Notes: generated from the sequence alone by a model not told the origin. A stretch of 64,000 bases of DNA from Bradyrhizobium guangxiense (GCF_004114915.1 NZ_CP022219.1:898501-962500), one strand, 5' to 3'. Shown: positions 1 through 10,568, numbered from the stretch's first letter. Made by a program: numbers and translations.

Positions 1-158
1 TCGGGCCGCCGTTCTTAAGAACGCCGAAGCTTAGCTTCGGCTACGGCGCCCGATGAGGGGTTCTCTCCGCGAACTTCACTGAGAGAGGTGCCCGCGGAGA
101 GAGACCCCTCGCCCCGCTTCGCTTTCGCGAAGCCATCCTCTTCCGCAAGGGGAGAGGG
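1..158. repeat. Intergenic palindromic repeat region
   Basis: No coding sequence is supported here. A hairpin lies at 24-40 (CCGAAGC, TTA, GCTTCGG). From about 77 to 157 there is a segment rich in 'cctctcccc' and 'ggggagagg' arms. The same arms recur at 5045-5066, 7471-7519 and 7617-7660, so this looks like one member of a dispersed intergenic repeat family. It lies just downstream of the DUF1688 gene on the minus strand and could help end that transcript. Confidence 0.5.
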
Positions 159-1397
159 TTAGAAAACCGTGCCGTCGCTGATCACCTTGAGCGGCGGCGA
201 GCCGTCGGGACGGCGCGCAAAGGCGATGGCGCGGCCGGCGGCCCACGTGCCGCCTTCCAAGATGCTGGCGAGCGGTAGCGTCTCAGGCGTGCGGCAGAGC
301 TTCGTGCGGATGCGCTCCGCCAGCCTGTCGAGCAGCGCAACCGTCAGCGCGCGCCACTCCACGACGAGCAAGGAATCCACCGCATGCGCGCGCTCCGCAT
401 CGGCGGCATCGCGCAGGCGCAGCACCCCGTGATCGACGAACAGGCCGCCATTGCGGTATTCGGCAAGCCCGGTCAGGCCGTCGATGTCGGTGACGTCAAA
501 TCCGGCGCGCTGCAGCGGCTCGATCAGCGAATAGCTCAGCCATTGCGACAGCTTGTGCAGCGGCACGAGGCCGCCCGTTCCGTCATCGGCCTTGAGCGCA
601 GGGTGGCGCCAGCAATCGCCGAGCGGGACACCGGCGAGCGCGAGTCGCGAGGGCCAGATCGGCCCCAGCTGGTTCAGCACCGCCGACAAAATGGTGGGAG
701 CGGCAATGGCGCCGCCGTTCGCTTGCGCCGCGATATGATCGAACAGGCCGCCCGGCCGTGGCCTGTCGCGCAGGCCGAACACCTCCGCGCGCTCAGAGAC
801 CTGCTTGCCCAGACGGCGCAGCAGATCGGTGCGTCCTTCGAGGCCGAGCAGCGGATTGGCCTCGCTGACCTGAAAGGCGAAGGTGAGAGAGGCGAGCGGC
901 AGTCTTGCCAGCACGTCCGCATCGGCCCTGAACGGCGCGCGGGGCTCGCCCGAGAAAAGGCCGCCCGCAAACATGTCGAGGCTCGCGATCGCGAGCCCCT
1001 CGGATCGGCCGATGCTTTCGCCGCTGGTCGCATCGCGATATCGCCACGTTGCGCCAGCGCCGGCGTCGAGCAGCACGCTGACGATCGCGAGGTCGAACTC
1101 CGCGCGCGCCCGCGCCGCGCGATCCGGCCACGACGCCGCATTCGCAAGGCCCGACCAGCGGTCGACGCCGCCGATCACGAAGTGCCGCCAGCGCGCATGG
1201 AAGGGAATCTCCAGCGTTGGATAGGCTCTTCGCGTGATCGCGAGCACGGCCTCTGCGACATCGTCCATGCGGTCGAGATCGATGGTGAAATGGCTCAAGC
1301 CGCCGGCAAGGCCGATCTCGAGCATTTGTCCGGCGCGCGCGCGAACCGCCTGTGCGGTGAGCAGTGCGCGTGCCTGTCGTTCCAAAGCTTCCGCCAT
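159..1397 (-). CDS. DUF1688 family protein (URC4-like, uracil catabolism)
   Basis: The 412-residue protein matches the DUF1688 family from memory. Family-like stretches are GLAGGLSHFTIDLDRM near the N-terminus, IPFHARWRHFVIGGVDRW, and a C-terminal EGGTWAAGR segment. In the yeast Lachancea kluyveri the DUF1688 protein Urc4 is needed for URC uracil degradation; its exact reaction is not known to me. I chose the ATG at 1397, giving MAEALERQ, because it lies 7 bp after the stop of the upstream GTP cyclohydrolase II-like gene. A longer reading would overlap that gene with low-complexity arginine-rich sequence. The pairing of these two genes is the main functional evidence. No signal peptide or membrane segment is visible, so it is probably cytoplasmic. 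Confidence 0.82.
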   Translation of the reverse strand: MAEALERQARALLTAQAVRARAGQMLEIGLAGGLSHFTIDLDRMDDVAEAVLAITRRAYPTLEIPFHARWRHFVIGGVDRWSGLANAASWPDRAARARAEFDLAIVSVLLDAGAGATWRYRDATSGESIGRSEGLAIASLDMFAGGLFSGEPRAPFRADADVLARLPLASLTFAFQVSEANPLLGLEGRTDLLRRLGKQVSERAEVFGLRDRPRPGGLFDHIAAQANGGAIAAPTILSAVLNQLGPIWPSRLALAGVPLGDCWRHPALKADDGTGGLVPLHKLSQWLSYSLIEPLQRAGFDVTDIDGLTGLAEYRNGGLFVDHGVLRLRDAADAERAHAVDSLLVVEWRALTVALLDRLAERIRTKLCRTPETLPLASILEGGTWAAGRAIAFARRPDGSPPLKVISDGTVF

Positions 1398-1404
1398 CGC
1401 GCGA

Positions 1405-2661
<1,257 letters not shown>

Positions 2662-2983
2662 GTCCAGGCTCCCAAAACGCCAACGGCCCGCCGCTCGGAC
2701 GGGCCTGGCTCGCTTGCGGCACCGCTTTCGGAACGGCGGCGACGCAAGCTCAATCCAACATATTGTAGCGGCAGCTCGCGACAGACAAGTTAATCGTGCT
2801 CGGCGGCTCAAGAGACCTATCCAGCACGCGTCTCGATCGACGAACAGCGCTCCCCTCTATATCTATGTAATCGTTCGCATTTTTGAAGAGGCCCAGGTCG
2901 CTTCCGCAAGCTAAACAGGCGACTGGATAAAACCTGCATATTCGGACATATCGACCGGATCGGCTCTGCCCCCGGAGACTCTC
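2662..2983. promoter_or_regulatory. Divergent promoter region between URC1-like and threonine-synthase-like genes
   Basis: This 322-bp gap separates two divergently transcribed genes and should hold both promoters. A perfect 6-bp-stem hairpin lies at 2685-2705 (GGCCCG, 9-nt loop, CGGGCC), about 25 bases upstream of the URC1-like start, in what would be its 5' leader. The part at 2840-2970 is AT-richer than its surroundings. I see no recognised operator or riboswitch. Confidence 0.35.
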
Positions 2984-4108
<1,125 letters not shown>

Positions 4109-4124
4109 GTCGGAGCGGGCGCTT

Positions 4125-4141
4125 ACCCTCCCCTGGAGGGT
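4125..4141. terminator. Short hairpin between convergent genes
   Basis: An inverted repeat with a 7-bp stem (ACCCTCC, CCT, GGAGGGT) lies in the 40-bp gap between the convergent genes ending at 4108 and 4149. There is no clear T-run, so its terminator role is inferred from position only. Confidence 0.35.
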
Positions 4142-4148
4142 GGGCACC

Positions 4149-4964
4149 TCACTCCTTCAAATCGTTCACCTGCTTCACCCAGGCGCGCACATCGGCGAGC
4201 ACGGCGGGCAGCACGGCCTTGACCTCGGCCACCGTCATGCCTGCCTTGATGCGGGGATCGTACAGCAGGTTGAGGATGTACTGGTCGTAGACGTCGAAAT
4301 AGCCCATCGAGACGTTGTCGTTGAACATGGTCCAGGGCACGCTCGTGGTGTCGTTGATGGGCCCGAGCGATTGCAGCAATTCCTCATAGGCGCAGTCGAG
4401 AAAGACGAAATCGCCGTTGTCGACGGTGAGGATGACGTCGGAATGCTCGATCTCGAAATTGTCGTTCTTGCGGAAGCCGGACAGGCATTGCGGGTCGAGC
4501 GAAGAGCGGATCTCGCGCGCCTTCTCCGCGCCGTAGAAGCTCGAGATGGTGCGGAAGAGGTCGCGGTCGCGCACCAGCTTCACCCGCACGTTCGCCGCTT
4601 CGTTGGTTTCGATCATGGCGATGTCGAGGTGCTGCACGCGCCTGCCGATGTCGGCTACGACTTTTGCAAGCTGTGCCTTGCGATCGGCGCGGTCGCTCTC
4701 GGCGTACACGCGCACCGGACCGTCGAACTTGCGGATGCGGTCGACCCGGCCGGCGAGGTGATATTCGGCTCCGAACGCCGTCTTCAGGAAGCCCTCGACG
4801 ATCTCGCCGTCGGTAAAACTCTTCTTCTCGGAGCGCTGGCGCGAGGAGATCGCGGGCAATTCGCCCGCGGCGGCGGGGGGCGCGGCGTCGGCCGCGCATG
4901 TGAGCACTGCGAGCGCCAGCAGGGCGAAGCGAAGTGCAGCCGAGGACGGGTTCAATGCGCTCAT
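4149..4964 (-). CDS. DUF2927 domain exported protein
   Basis: The 271-residue protein starts with a probable signal peptide (residues about 8-33, hydrophobic and ending in Ala-rich sequence). The mature part matches DUF2927 from memory: an FTDGEIVEGFLKTAFGAEY opening, an LDPQCLSGF segment, and the conserved block CAYEELLQSLGPINDT followed by FNDN. DUF2927 has no assigned biochemical role that I know. The product is probably periplasmic. It is transcribed toward the threonine-synthase-like gene and is followed upstream by the L,D-transpeptidase gene on the same strand about 130 bp away, but a repeat hairpin sits between them, so co-transcription is uncertain. Confidence 0.72.
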   Translation of the reverse strand: MSALNPSSAALRFALLALAVLTCAADAAPPAAAGELPAISSRQRSEKKSFTDGEIVEGFLKTAFGAEYHLAGRVDRIRKFDGPVRVYAESDRADRKAQLAKVVADIGRRVQHLDIAMIETNEAANVRVKLVRDRDLFRTISSFYGAEKAREIRSSLDPQCLSGFRKNDNFEIEHSDVILTVDNGDFVFLDCAYEELLQSLGPINDTTSVPWTMFNDNVSMGYFDVYDQYILNLLYDPRIKAGMTVAEVKAVLPAVLADVRAWVKQVNDLKE

Positions 4965-5044
4965 CGTCGTACGACGCTGCCGTATTCACGCCCCGCGCAC
5001 AAGTCGGCAAATTCACGCGTTCGGCGGGTTCCGTCCGTTCTTGA

Positions 5045-5066
5045 CCTCTCCCGCAAACGGGAGAGG
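5045..5066 (-). terminator. Repeat-derived hairpin downstream of the L,D-transpeptidase gene
   Basis: A perfect 9-bp stem with a CAAA loop (CCTCTCCCG, CGGGAGAGG) begins about 30 bases past the stop of the L,D-transpeptidase gene. It belongs to the same dispersed 'cctctccc' repeat family as the copies at 77-157 and 7471-7519. A terminator role is inferred. Confidence 0.45.
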
Positions 5067-5097
5067 GAGTGCACTCCTGCGAGGAGGTAACTGCGCG

Positions 5098-5676
5098 CTA
5101 GTTGTTCAGCACCACCACCGTGGTACCGACCGAGACGCGGCTGTAGAGGTCGGTGACGTCGTCATTGGTCATGCGGAAGCAGCCCGAGGAGACGGCCTGG
5201 CCGATCGTCTCCGGCTCGTTGGAGCCGTGGATGCGGTAGAGTGTCGAGCCCAAATACATCGCGCGCGCGCCGAGCGGATTCTCGATGCCGCCCTTCATGT
5301 GGCGCGGCAGGTCGGGCCGGCGGGCCAGCATCTGCGAGGGCGGCGTCCAGTCCGGCCATTCCTTCTTGGCGGTGATCTTGTGGACCCCGCCCCAGCGGAA
5401 GCCGTCGCGGCCGACGCCGATGCCGTAGCGCAGCGCCTGGCCGTTCTGCAGCACCAGATAGAGCCGCCGCTCGCTGGTGTTCACCACGATCGTGCCGGGG
5501 GCGTAGTTGCCGTTATACATGACGGTGGTGCGGGGGATCGGGCTGGCGCCGCCGCGGAAGAAGTTCGGGCCGCCGCCCATGATGTCGCGCGAGTCGTACT
5601 CTTCGGCGAGCGCGCCGCCCGCCGCGGCCGACAGCAGTGCGATGGCGGCAATCGGCGCGGCAAAAAACCGGATCAT
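5098..5676 (-). CDS. L,D-transpeptidase (YkuD domain), periplasmic
   Basis: The 192-residue protein has an N-terminal signal peptide (MIRFFAAPIAAIALL, then ALA). It also has a YkuD catalytic core with the motif HGSNEP... followed by SSGCFRM; the catalytic His is near residue 150 and Cys near 166. Such enzymes form 3-3 cross-links in peptidoglycan or attach proteins to it. In Rhizobiales and other alphaproteobacteria, L,D-transpeptidases are numerous, and several attach outer-membrane beta-barrels to the wall. The ATG at 5676 has a strong GGGGGAGA ribosome site; the ATG five codons upstream lacks one. The gene appears monocistronic, with repeat hairpins on its downstream side. Confidence 0.88.
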   Translation of the reverse strand: MIRFFAAPIAAIALLSAAAGGALAEEYDSRDIMGGGPNFFRGGASPIPRTTVMYNGNYAPGTIVVNTSERRLYLVLQNGQALRYGIGVGRDGFRWGGVHKITAKKEWPDWTPPSQMLARRPDLPRHMKGGIENPLGARAMYLGSTLYRIHGSNEPETIGQAVSSGCFRMTNDDVTDLYSRVSVGTTVVVLNN

Positions 5677-5915
5677 TGTCTCCCCCAGCAAAAAATCGAT
5701 TCAACAAAGGCCACAGGCCATATTTGCGGGCTTTTCGCAAGCCACGGCCCCGTGAGGGTCCTCCCGGGACCGCGTTATCGAATCGGCAACCATTAGCCAA
5801 ACCGGCGCATCGTCACGCGGGGCAGGGCCGCGATGGCGGCTATTGCTTTGACGCAACGCGCGAACAATGATTGATCGAACGGATATCTGGACATGGCCGA
5901 TTGCGGGAGCTTGGG

Positions 5916-7463
5916 ATGAACGGTGCGGAAAGCCTGGTGCGGACGATGGTCAAGGGTGGGGTGGATGTCTGCTTCACCAACCCAGGCACCTCCGAGATGC
6001 ATTTTGTCGCAGCGCTCGACCGCGTGCCCGGCATGCGCTGCGTGCTCGGCCTGTTCGAGGGCGTCGTGACCGGTGCCGCCGACGGCTATTTCCGCATGAA
6101 GGGTACGCCGGCCTCGACCCTGCTGCATCTCGGCCCCGGTCTCGCCAACGGCCTTGCCAATCTGCACAACGCCAAGAAGGCCAATTCCGGCATCGTCAAC
6201 ATCGTCGGCCAGCACGCGGTCTACCACATCGGCTATAACGCGCCGCTGACCTCCGACATCGAGGGCCTGGCGCGGCCGATGTCGTCCTGGGTCCGCACCT
6301 CGCCGGACGCCAAATCGGTCGCCGCCGACGGTGCCGCGGCCATTGCCGCCGCGAAAAGCGCGCCGCCGCAGATCGCGACCCTGATCCTGCCGGCCGACAC
6401 CGCCTGGAACGAGGCCGATGGCGTCGCCGAGGTTCCGGCCGAGCAGCAGCGCGCGAGCTATTCGCCGCAGGCGGTGGAGCAGGCCGCGAAGATCCTGCAC
6501 GGCGACGGCGAGGGCACGCTGCTCCTGATGACCGGCAGCGCGCTGAGCGAGCAGGGCCTGGCGCTCGCCGAGCGCATCGCGAACAGGACCGGCTGCACCG
6601 TGATGGGCCCGACCTTCCGTCCCAAGATGGCGCGCGGCCGCGGCCGCTATTCGATCGACCGCATCCACTACGTCATCGAGCAGGCGCTGCCGATGCTGGC
6701 AAAATTCCGTCACATCGTGCTGGTCGAGTCCGATGATCCCGTGGCGTTCTTCGCCTATCCGAACAAGCCGAGCGTGCTGCGTCCCGAAGGCTGCGACGTC
6801 CATCGCATGACCTCCTGGGGCGAGAACTCGGTCGCCGCGCTCGAGGCGCTCGCCGACGCGGTGAAGGCCAGCGCCAAGGACGTCAAGCCGCAGGCTTTGC
6901 AGGAGCTGGTGAAGCCGACCGGCGCGCTGACCCATGCCTCGATCGCGCAGTCGATCGCCTATGCGATCCCCGAGAATGCCATCCTGGTCGACGAATCGCT
7001 GACCACCGGCCGTGCCTTCTTCCCGCCGACGGCCGCCGCGGCGCCACACGACTGGCTGCAGAACATGGGCGGCTCGATCGGCTTCTCGACGCCGCTGTCG
7101 ATCGGCGCGGCGATCGCCTGCCCCGACCGCAAGGTGATCACCATGGTCGGCGACGGCAGCGCGATGTACACGATCCAGTCGCTGTGGACGCAGGCGCGAG
7201 AGAACCTCAACATCGTCACCATCGTGTTCGCCAACCGCATCTACCAGATCCTGCGCGGCGAGTTCGACAATGTCGGCGCCGGCGAGCCCGGCCAGCGCGC
7301 CAACGACATGCTTCGGCTCGACCGGCCGACGCTGGATTTCGTGGCGCTGGCCAAGGGCATGGGCGTGCCCGGCCGCGCCGTCACCAATGCCGACGAGTTC
7401 AACAAGGCGCTGGCCGAAGCCGTCGCCGAGCCCGGGCCGCGGCTGATCGAAGTGCAGATGTAG
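5916..7463 (+). CDS. ThDP-dependent acetolactate synthase large subunit-like enzyme
   Basis: The 515-residue protein has the full ThDP enzyme layout. The N-terminal PYR domain carries TNPGTSEMHF and the activating glutamate in LFEGVVTGAADGY. A central domain follows, and the C-terminal PP domain has the ThDP/Mg motif beginning VGDGSAMYTIQSLW and ending FANR. It resembles stand-alone acetolactate-synthase-like or benzoylformate-decarboxylase-like proteins more than IlvB. No regulatory small subunit (ilvH) follows, so a role in branched-chain amino acid synthesis is unlikely and the substrate is unknown. I chose the ATG at 5916 because GGGAGC precedes it; the earlier ATG at 5871 adds a poorly conserved extension. 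A strong hairpin follows 8 bp after the stop. Confidence 0.8.
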   Translation: MNGAESLVRTMVKGGVDVCFTNPGTSEMHFVAALDRVPGMRCVLGLFEGVVTGAADGYFRMKGTPASTLLHLGPGLANGLANLHNAKKANSGIVNIVGQHAVYHIGYNAPLTSDIEGLARPMSSWVRTSPDAKSVAADGAAAIAAAKSAPPQIATLILPADTAWNEADGVAEVPAEQQRASYSPQAVEQAAKILHGDGEGTLLLMTGSALSEQGLALAERIANRTGCTVMGPTFRPKMARGRGRYSIDRIHYVIEQALPMLAKFRHIVLVESDDPVAFFAYPNKPSVLRPEGCDVHRMTSWGENSVAALEALADAVKASAKDVKPQALQELVKPTGALTHASIAQSIAYAIPENAILVDESLTTGRAFFPPTAAAAPHDWLQNMGGSIGFSTPLSIGAAIACPDRKVITMVGDGSAMYTIQSLWTQARENLNIVTIVFANRIYQILRGEFDNVGAGEPGQRANDMLRLDRPTLDFVALAKGMGVPGRAVTNADEFNKALAEAVAEPGPRLIEVQM

Positions 7464-7470
7464 TGTTTTA

Positions 7471-7519
7471 ACCTCTCCCCGCTCTTTCGCGGGGAGAGGT
7501 CGGATCGCGTGGCGATCCG
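7471..7519 (+). terminator. Strong hairpin pair after the ThDP enzyme gene
   Basis: A perfect 12-bp stem with a 6-nt loop lies at 7471-7500 (ACCTCTCCCCGC, GCGGGGAGAGGT). A second hairpin follows at once at 7501-7519 (CGGATCGC, GTG, GCGATCCG). Both belong to a dispersed repeat type; a related imperfect copy lies at about 7617-7660. No T-run follows, so terminator function is inferred from strength and position. Confidence 0.55.
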
Positions 7520-7709
7520 GGTGAGGGGCAAGGCAAGCTGCAAGCCTGAGCAAAGGCCCATCTGACTCGCGCGCCGCGCGCGTTCGACCTATCATCTCAA
7601 CCAAATTCGCGGAGACGGCCCCTCACCCGCCCTCTCCCCGTAAGAACGGGGCGAGGGAGCGGGAGACCGGTCGGGACGCGCACAAGGTCGAAATGAGCCC
7701 GGAGGCAAA

Positions 7710-8228
7710 ATGCAGACCGAGCTGAACAAGGTGATCGCGGCGCTGCGGGACTTCTACGCCCACGAAGCCTTCCTGTTCGAGAAGGACATCGGCGAGCGCG
7801 CGGTCACCCACCGCTTCGCCGTGCATCTGGAGAAGCAGTTCTCCGGCTGGTCGGTCGACTGCAATTACGACCGGCTCGGCGAGCGCACGCTACATCTGCC
7901 GCACGGCACCATCATCTCGACCGACGATCATCTCGGCAAGTCGATCTATCCCGATGTCGTCGTGCATCAGCGTGAGATCCCGAACAATCTGCTGAGCGTT
8001 GAGATCCGCAAGGCGAGCAATCACACGCCGCTGGAGCACGATCAGCACAAGCTGCGGGCGCTGACCGATGTCCATGTCTGGTTTCCCTACTGGATCGGCG
8101 TATTGCTGGTGCTGGACAAGGACCGGGCGACGATGTCGGAGGTCTATGTCAGCGGCGCCGTCGATGAACCGCTGTCGCGCTGGTTCGCGTCGCGGCTGGA
8201 GGAGATCGGCTTAGGGGCTCGCGCCTGA
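7710..8228 (+). CDS. Hypothetical protein with a PD-(D/E)XK nuclease-like core
   Basis: The 172-residue protein has no named family that I can assign with certainty. Residues 29-45 (ERAVTHRFAVHLEKQF) look like the leading helix of PDDEXK nuclease-like proteins. The core reads YPDVVVHQR (P81, D82), then LLSVEIRKASN (E98, R100, K101), then EHDQHKL. Many relatives of this kind have a PD...ExKK pattern. Here the lysine of ExK is arginine, with a lysine one residue later, so activity is uncertain. It has no signal peptide or membrane segment. The ATG at 7710 follows GGAGGC. It is alone between repeat elements, with no methylase or toxin partner nearby. Confidence 0.65.
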   Translation: MQTELNKVIAALRDFYAHEAFLFEKDIGERAVTHRFAVHLEKQFSGWSVDCNYDRLGERTLHLPHGTIISTDDHLGKSIYPDVVVHQREIPNNLLSVEIRKASNHTPLEHDQHKLRALTDVHVWFPYWIGVLLVLDKDRATMSEVYVSGAVDEPLSRWFASRLEEIGLGARA

Positions 8229-8300
8229 AGCATGATCCGGAGAAGTGCGAAGCGGTTTTCCGGAAAGATCAAGCGCAAGCAACAACCCAAAGCGCGACGA
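8229..8300. repeat. Dispersed 'agcatgatccgga' repeat copy
   Basis: The sequence AGCATGATCCGGA followed by GAAGCGGTTTTCCGG starts right after the stop at 8228. It recurs closely at 25070-25118 and in a decayed form at 10511-10545. The arms around the GAAGCG core are partly complementary. This is an intergenic palindromic element, not a gene. Confidence 0.6.
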
Positions 8301-8371
8301 CGATTCATCCAAATCTCATCGCGCTTGAGAGGCGCGCGGCGTGCGCGATCGTTGCGCACGCCGCAATGTTG

Positions 8372-8605
8372 TCAGTGGTAGTAGGGCTGCGAGTAGGCGT
8401 AGCGCGGGTTGATGCCGCAATAGGCCGACGTTCCCGAGGCCGTGGCGACACATTGCTGGTAGCTGGCGAATTGGCAGTTGCCAGGATAGCCCCAGCTGCG
8501 GCCTTGCAGGCAGTACCTGTCGTTTCCGGCCTGGGCCGGGACCGCCGCCAACGATGCGGCGATCAAGGTCGCAAACGATGCAAACGTGAGGATGGCGCGA
8601 CGCAT
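8372..8605 (-). CDS. DUF3551 small secreted protein
   Basis: This 77-residue protein starts MRRAILTF with a signal peptide cleaved near VPAQA. The mature peptide of about 50 residues carries the DUF3551 pattern: YCLQGRSWGYPGNCQF, SYQQCVATASGT and AYCGINPRYAY, with four cysteines that probably form two disulfides. DUF3551 peptides are common in many copies in Bradyrhizobium and related genera, and their role is unknown. The ATG at 8605 has a GGAGAC ribosome site; the longer in-frame extension does not look like a signal sequence. Transcribed alone. Confidence 0.85.
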   Translation of the reverse strand: MRRAILTFASFATLIAASLAAVPAQAGNDRYCLQGRSWGYPGNCQFASYQQCVATASGTSAYCGINPRYAYSQPYYH

Positions 8606-8868
8606 TTCAGTCTCCTTCGAAGGTGGGGGGAGCGGCCGCGCCTCGGCGGCGTTCCCGTGGCTTGTCTGACGCATGGTCATATTCTGTTAGTCTCCGCGAC
8701 GCCGAATGCGTTCGAGGCGAGCTACATCGCGACGCAGCAAGCGGCGGGCAATGTGATCTCGGCCACAGTTCTCGTGTGGGGCCGGACCCAATATTGACAG
8801 ACTTGCACGCGTCGATGCCGCAGGCCTACGTTCGGCCTCAATCGGATCAGGCAATTTTGGAGGTTCTG

Positions 8869-9222
8869 ATGCAAAAATCATATTTGCTGGCCGCGACGGC
8901 AGCGCTGGCGCTCATCATGCAAACCCCGCTTGCGCTGGCCCAGACCGCGCCGGCTGCCGGCGGAACCGCGGCGCCTGCGGCGACATCCACTGCGCCGGCG
9001 ACGACACCGGCACCGGCACCGGCACCGGCACCGGCCGCCACCACCGACAGCGCGAGCCAGCCGACCGACTCCAAGAAGAGCGCGTCGAAGAAGCCGGCAA
9101 AAAAGAAGATGACGCGGCAGCAGGAAATCGATCATTCCATCGACTCCGGCACCGTGCCCGCCCGTTATCGCAGCTCGGTCCCCAAGCAGTACCAGCACTA
9201 TATTCCGTTCGAGAAGCAGTGA
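8869..9222 (+). CDS. Small secreted Ala/Pro- and Lys-rich protein
   Basis: The 117-residue protein has a clear signal peptide (MQKSYLLAATAALALIMQ, ending ALAQ). A low-complexity linker of Ala, Pro and Thr with an alternating PA repeat follows, at about residues 25-60. Next comes a lysine-rich stretch (DSKKSASKKPAKKK) and a more conserved-looking C-terminus (QQEIDHSIDSGTVPARY ... QYQHYIPFEKQ). I do not know a function. The basic linker and export signal would suit binding to an anionic wall or membrane, which is inference. The ATG at 8869 follows GGAGG; the longer upstream reading overlaps noncoding sequence. Confidence 0.72.
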   Translation: MQKSYLLAATAALALIMQTPLALAQTAPAAGGTAAPAATSTAPATTPAPAPAPAPAATTDSASQPTDSKKSASKKPAKKKMTRQQEIDHSIDSGTVPARYRSSVPKQYQHYIPFEKQ

Positions 9223-9369
9223 CGGATCGCGCGGTGGCGTGGGGCTCTCGGCTTCGCGCCGCCGGTGCTGTCGAACAACCGGTCCTTCGACCCTGCGACG
9301 AACCGCCTCCGCCGCACGGGCTCCCGCCACACATCCCCCGGTGGCGGTCTGCTAGCGCAATGCTAGACT

Positions 9370-9475
9370 AGAGCGGTTTCGAGCGAAGTGGACACCGGTT
9401 CGTGTGAAGAAAACGCGTCAAAACAAGAATCTGGAGCTTCGGTTCTGATTCAATCAGAACCGAAGCTCTAGGCGA
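9370..9475. repeat. Dispersed repeat with a 35-bp near-perfect palindrome
   Basis: The region begins with an 'agagcggtttcgagcgaagtg' type motif seen widely in Rhizobiales intergenic DNA. It ends in a palindrome at 9434-9468: GAGCTTCGGTTCTGATT, one C, then the exact reverse complement. It ends about 20 bp upstream of the next start codon, so it lies in or near that gene's leader. Confidence 0.6.
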
Positions 9476-9487
9476 ATCCCGGGGGGA

Positions 9488-9970
9488 ATGATGAGTGACG
9501 ACGTGAAGGATGCTGGCCTCGTGGCCATGATCAGCAGCATCCTCGGAGGCAACAAGCGCGCAGACAGTGTTGCACCGCCGCCGCTCACCGAGGGTCCGCC
9601 GACAGCGCCGTCGAACGGAGCAGAGGCCGATGCGGCGCCGGCCGCCGAGCCGCCCTCGCAAGGGGAAGTGTCAGACGCGGCGCCGGCGATCGTGGGGCCG
9701 GTCGAGCAGCCTGCAAAAATCGTCACCACCCGGGATGGCAGGCGGCTGCTGCCGGCCGAAGCGATCGCCGATCTCGTGCTCGGGGAATTGCGCAAGCTGG
9801 AGGATTTTCCGGCGAGCGGCGCCTCGGTCACGGTCTATGGTTACCGGCATTGGAACGCGATGATCACCTTCGCGCCGTTCTCGACCAATTTCCAGAATGC
9901 CACGCGGTTCCGCCAGGCCATGCCGGATATTGTCTTCAAGCTCCGTCGTTTCGTCGAACTTGAGATATAA
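9488..9970 (+). CDS. Conserved-looking hypothetical protein
   Basis: The 160-residue protein is not recognised. Residues 1-25 are mixed, and about 25-75 is a Pro/Ala/Glu-rich linker. Residues 80-160 look folded (TTRDGRRLLPAEAIADLVLGELRKLEDFP, then a segment with YGYRHWNAMITF and TRFRQAMPDIVFKLRRFVELEI). No signal peptide or membrane helix is visible. The start is ATG 9488 or the adjacent ATG 9491, which has better spacing to the GGGGGGAA ribosome site. It precedes the GreA/GreB-like gene by 57 bp on the same strand, so the two may share a transcript. Confidence 0.6.
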   Translation: MMSDDVKDAGLVAMISSILGGNKRADSVAPPPLTEGPPTAPSNGAEADAAPAAEPPSQGEVSDAAPAIVGPVEQPAKIVTTRDGRRLLPAEAIADLVLGELRKLEDFPASGASVTVYGYRHWNAMITFAPFSTNFQNATRFRQAMPDIVFKLRRFVELEI

Positions 9971-10027
9971 TCTGGCAAAAGCGGTGACCCCTGGCGCCGC
10001 TCCGGACAGTTCGACAGGATTCTTGAA

Positions 10028-10510
10028 TTGAGCGTCGCCTTTACCAAGGAAGAAAGCGCCGAAACCGCGTCCGAGACGCTGTTACCGGACCGCCCGATCT
10101 CGCCGCATCCCAACCTCGTGACCGAGGCCGGCCTAAAGGCATTGCAGGCGCAGCTTCAAGAGGCCCGCGAAGCCTATGAAGCCGCGCAAGCCATCGAGGA
10201 CGTCAACGAGAAGCGCCGGCAATCCGCCGTGCCCTTGCGCGACGCCCGCTATCTGACGGAACGCCTGCGAACCGCCCAGCTCGTGCCCGATCCTGTCGCG
10301 ACCGATGTCGTCGCCTTCGGCAGTACGGTCACCTTCAGCCGCGCCGACGGCCGCGTGCAAACCTACCGCATCGTCGGCGAGGACGAAGCCGACCCGAAGG
10401 CGGGGACGATCTCCTTCGTCTCGCCGGTGGCGCGGTCGCTGATGGGCAAATCGGTCGGCGATGTCGTGGGCGCGGGCGCGCAGGAGATCGAGATCCTGTC
10501 GATTGCCTGA
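10028..10510 (+). CDS. GreA/GreB-family transcription elongation factor-like protein
   Basis: The 160-residue protein has the GreA/GreB two-part layout. An N-terminal helical region (residues 30-95) carries LVTEAGLKALQAQLQEAREAY and RDARYLTERLRTAQLV. The C-terminal FKBP-like domain carries VAFGSTVTFSRADGRVQTYRIVGEDEAD, ISFVSPVARSLMGKSVGD and the terminal EIEILSI. Canonical Gre factors rescue backtracked RNA polymerase through acidic residues at the coiled-coil tip. This coiled coil is shorter and less regular than in GreA, so it may be a paralogue with another RNA polymerase role. The start is a TTG at 10028 with an AGGA-like site upstream. Confidence 0.75.
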   Translation: MSVAFTKEESAETASETLLPDRPISPHPNLVTEAGLKALQAQLQEAREAYEAAQAIEDVNEKRRQSAVPLRDARYLTERLRTAQLVPDPVATDVVAFGSTVTFSRADGRVQTYRIVGEDEADPKAGTISFVSPVARSLMGKSVGDVVGAGAQEIEILSIA

Positions 10511-10550
10511 AGCATGATCCGGAACAGCGCGAGGCCGTCGTCTCCGCCAA
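10511..10550. repeat. Decayed 'agcatgatccgga' repeat copy
   Basis: AGCATGATCCGGAACAG immediately follows the stop at 10510. It matches the first half of the elements at 8229 and 25070, but the second half is degenerate. Confidence 0.4.
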
Positions 10551-10568
10551 ACAAAGCGTGATGGTCGA

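Noticed and set aside
2685..2705. Riboswitch in the leader of the URC1-like gene
   Set aside because: Only a single 6-bp-stem hairpin is visible. None of the conserved elements of known riboswitch classes (for example FMN or purine) are present.
5793..7604. 603-residue open frame on the minus strand opposite the ThDP enzyme
   Set aside because: It is an antisense shadow: His/Gly/Arg-biased sequence without domains, opposite a complete enzyme gene.
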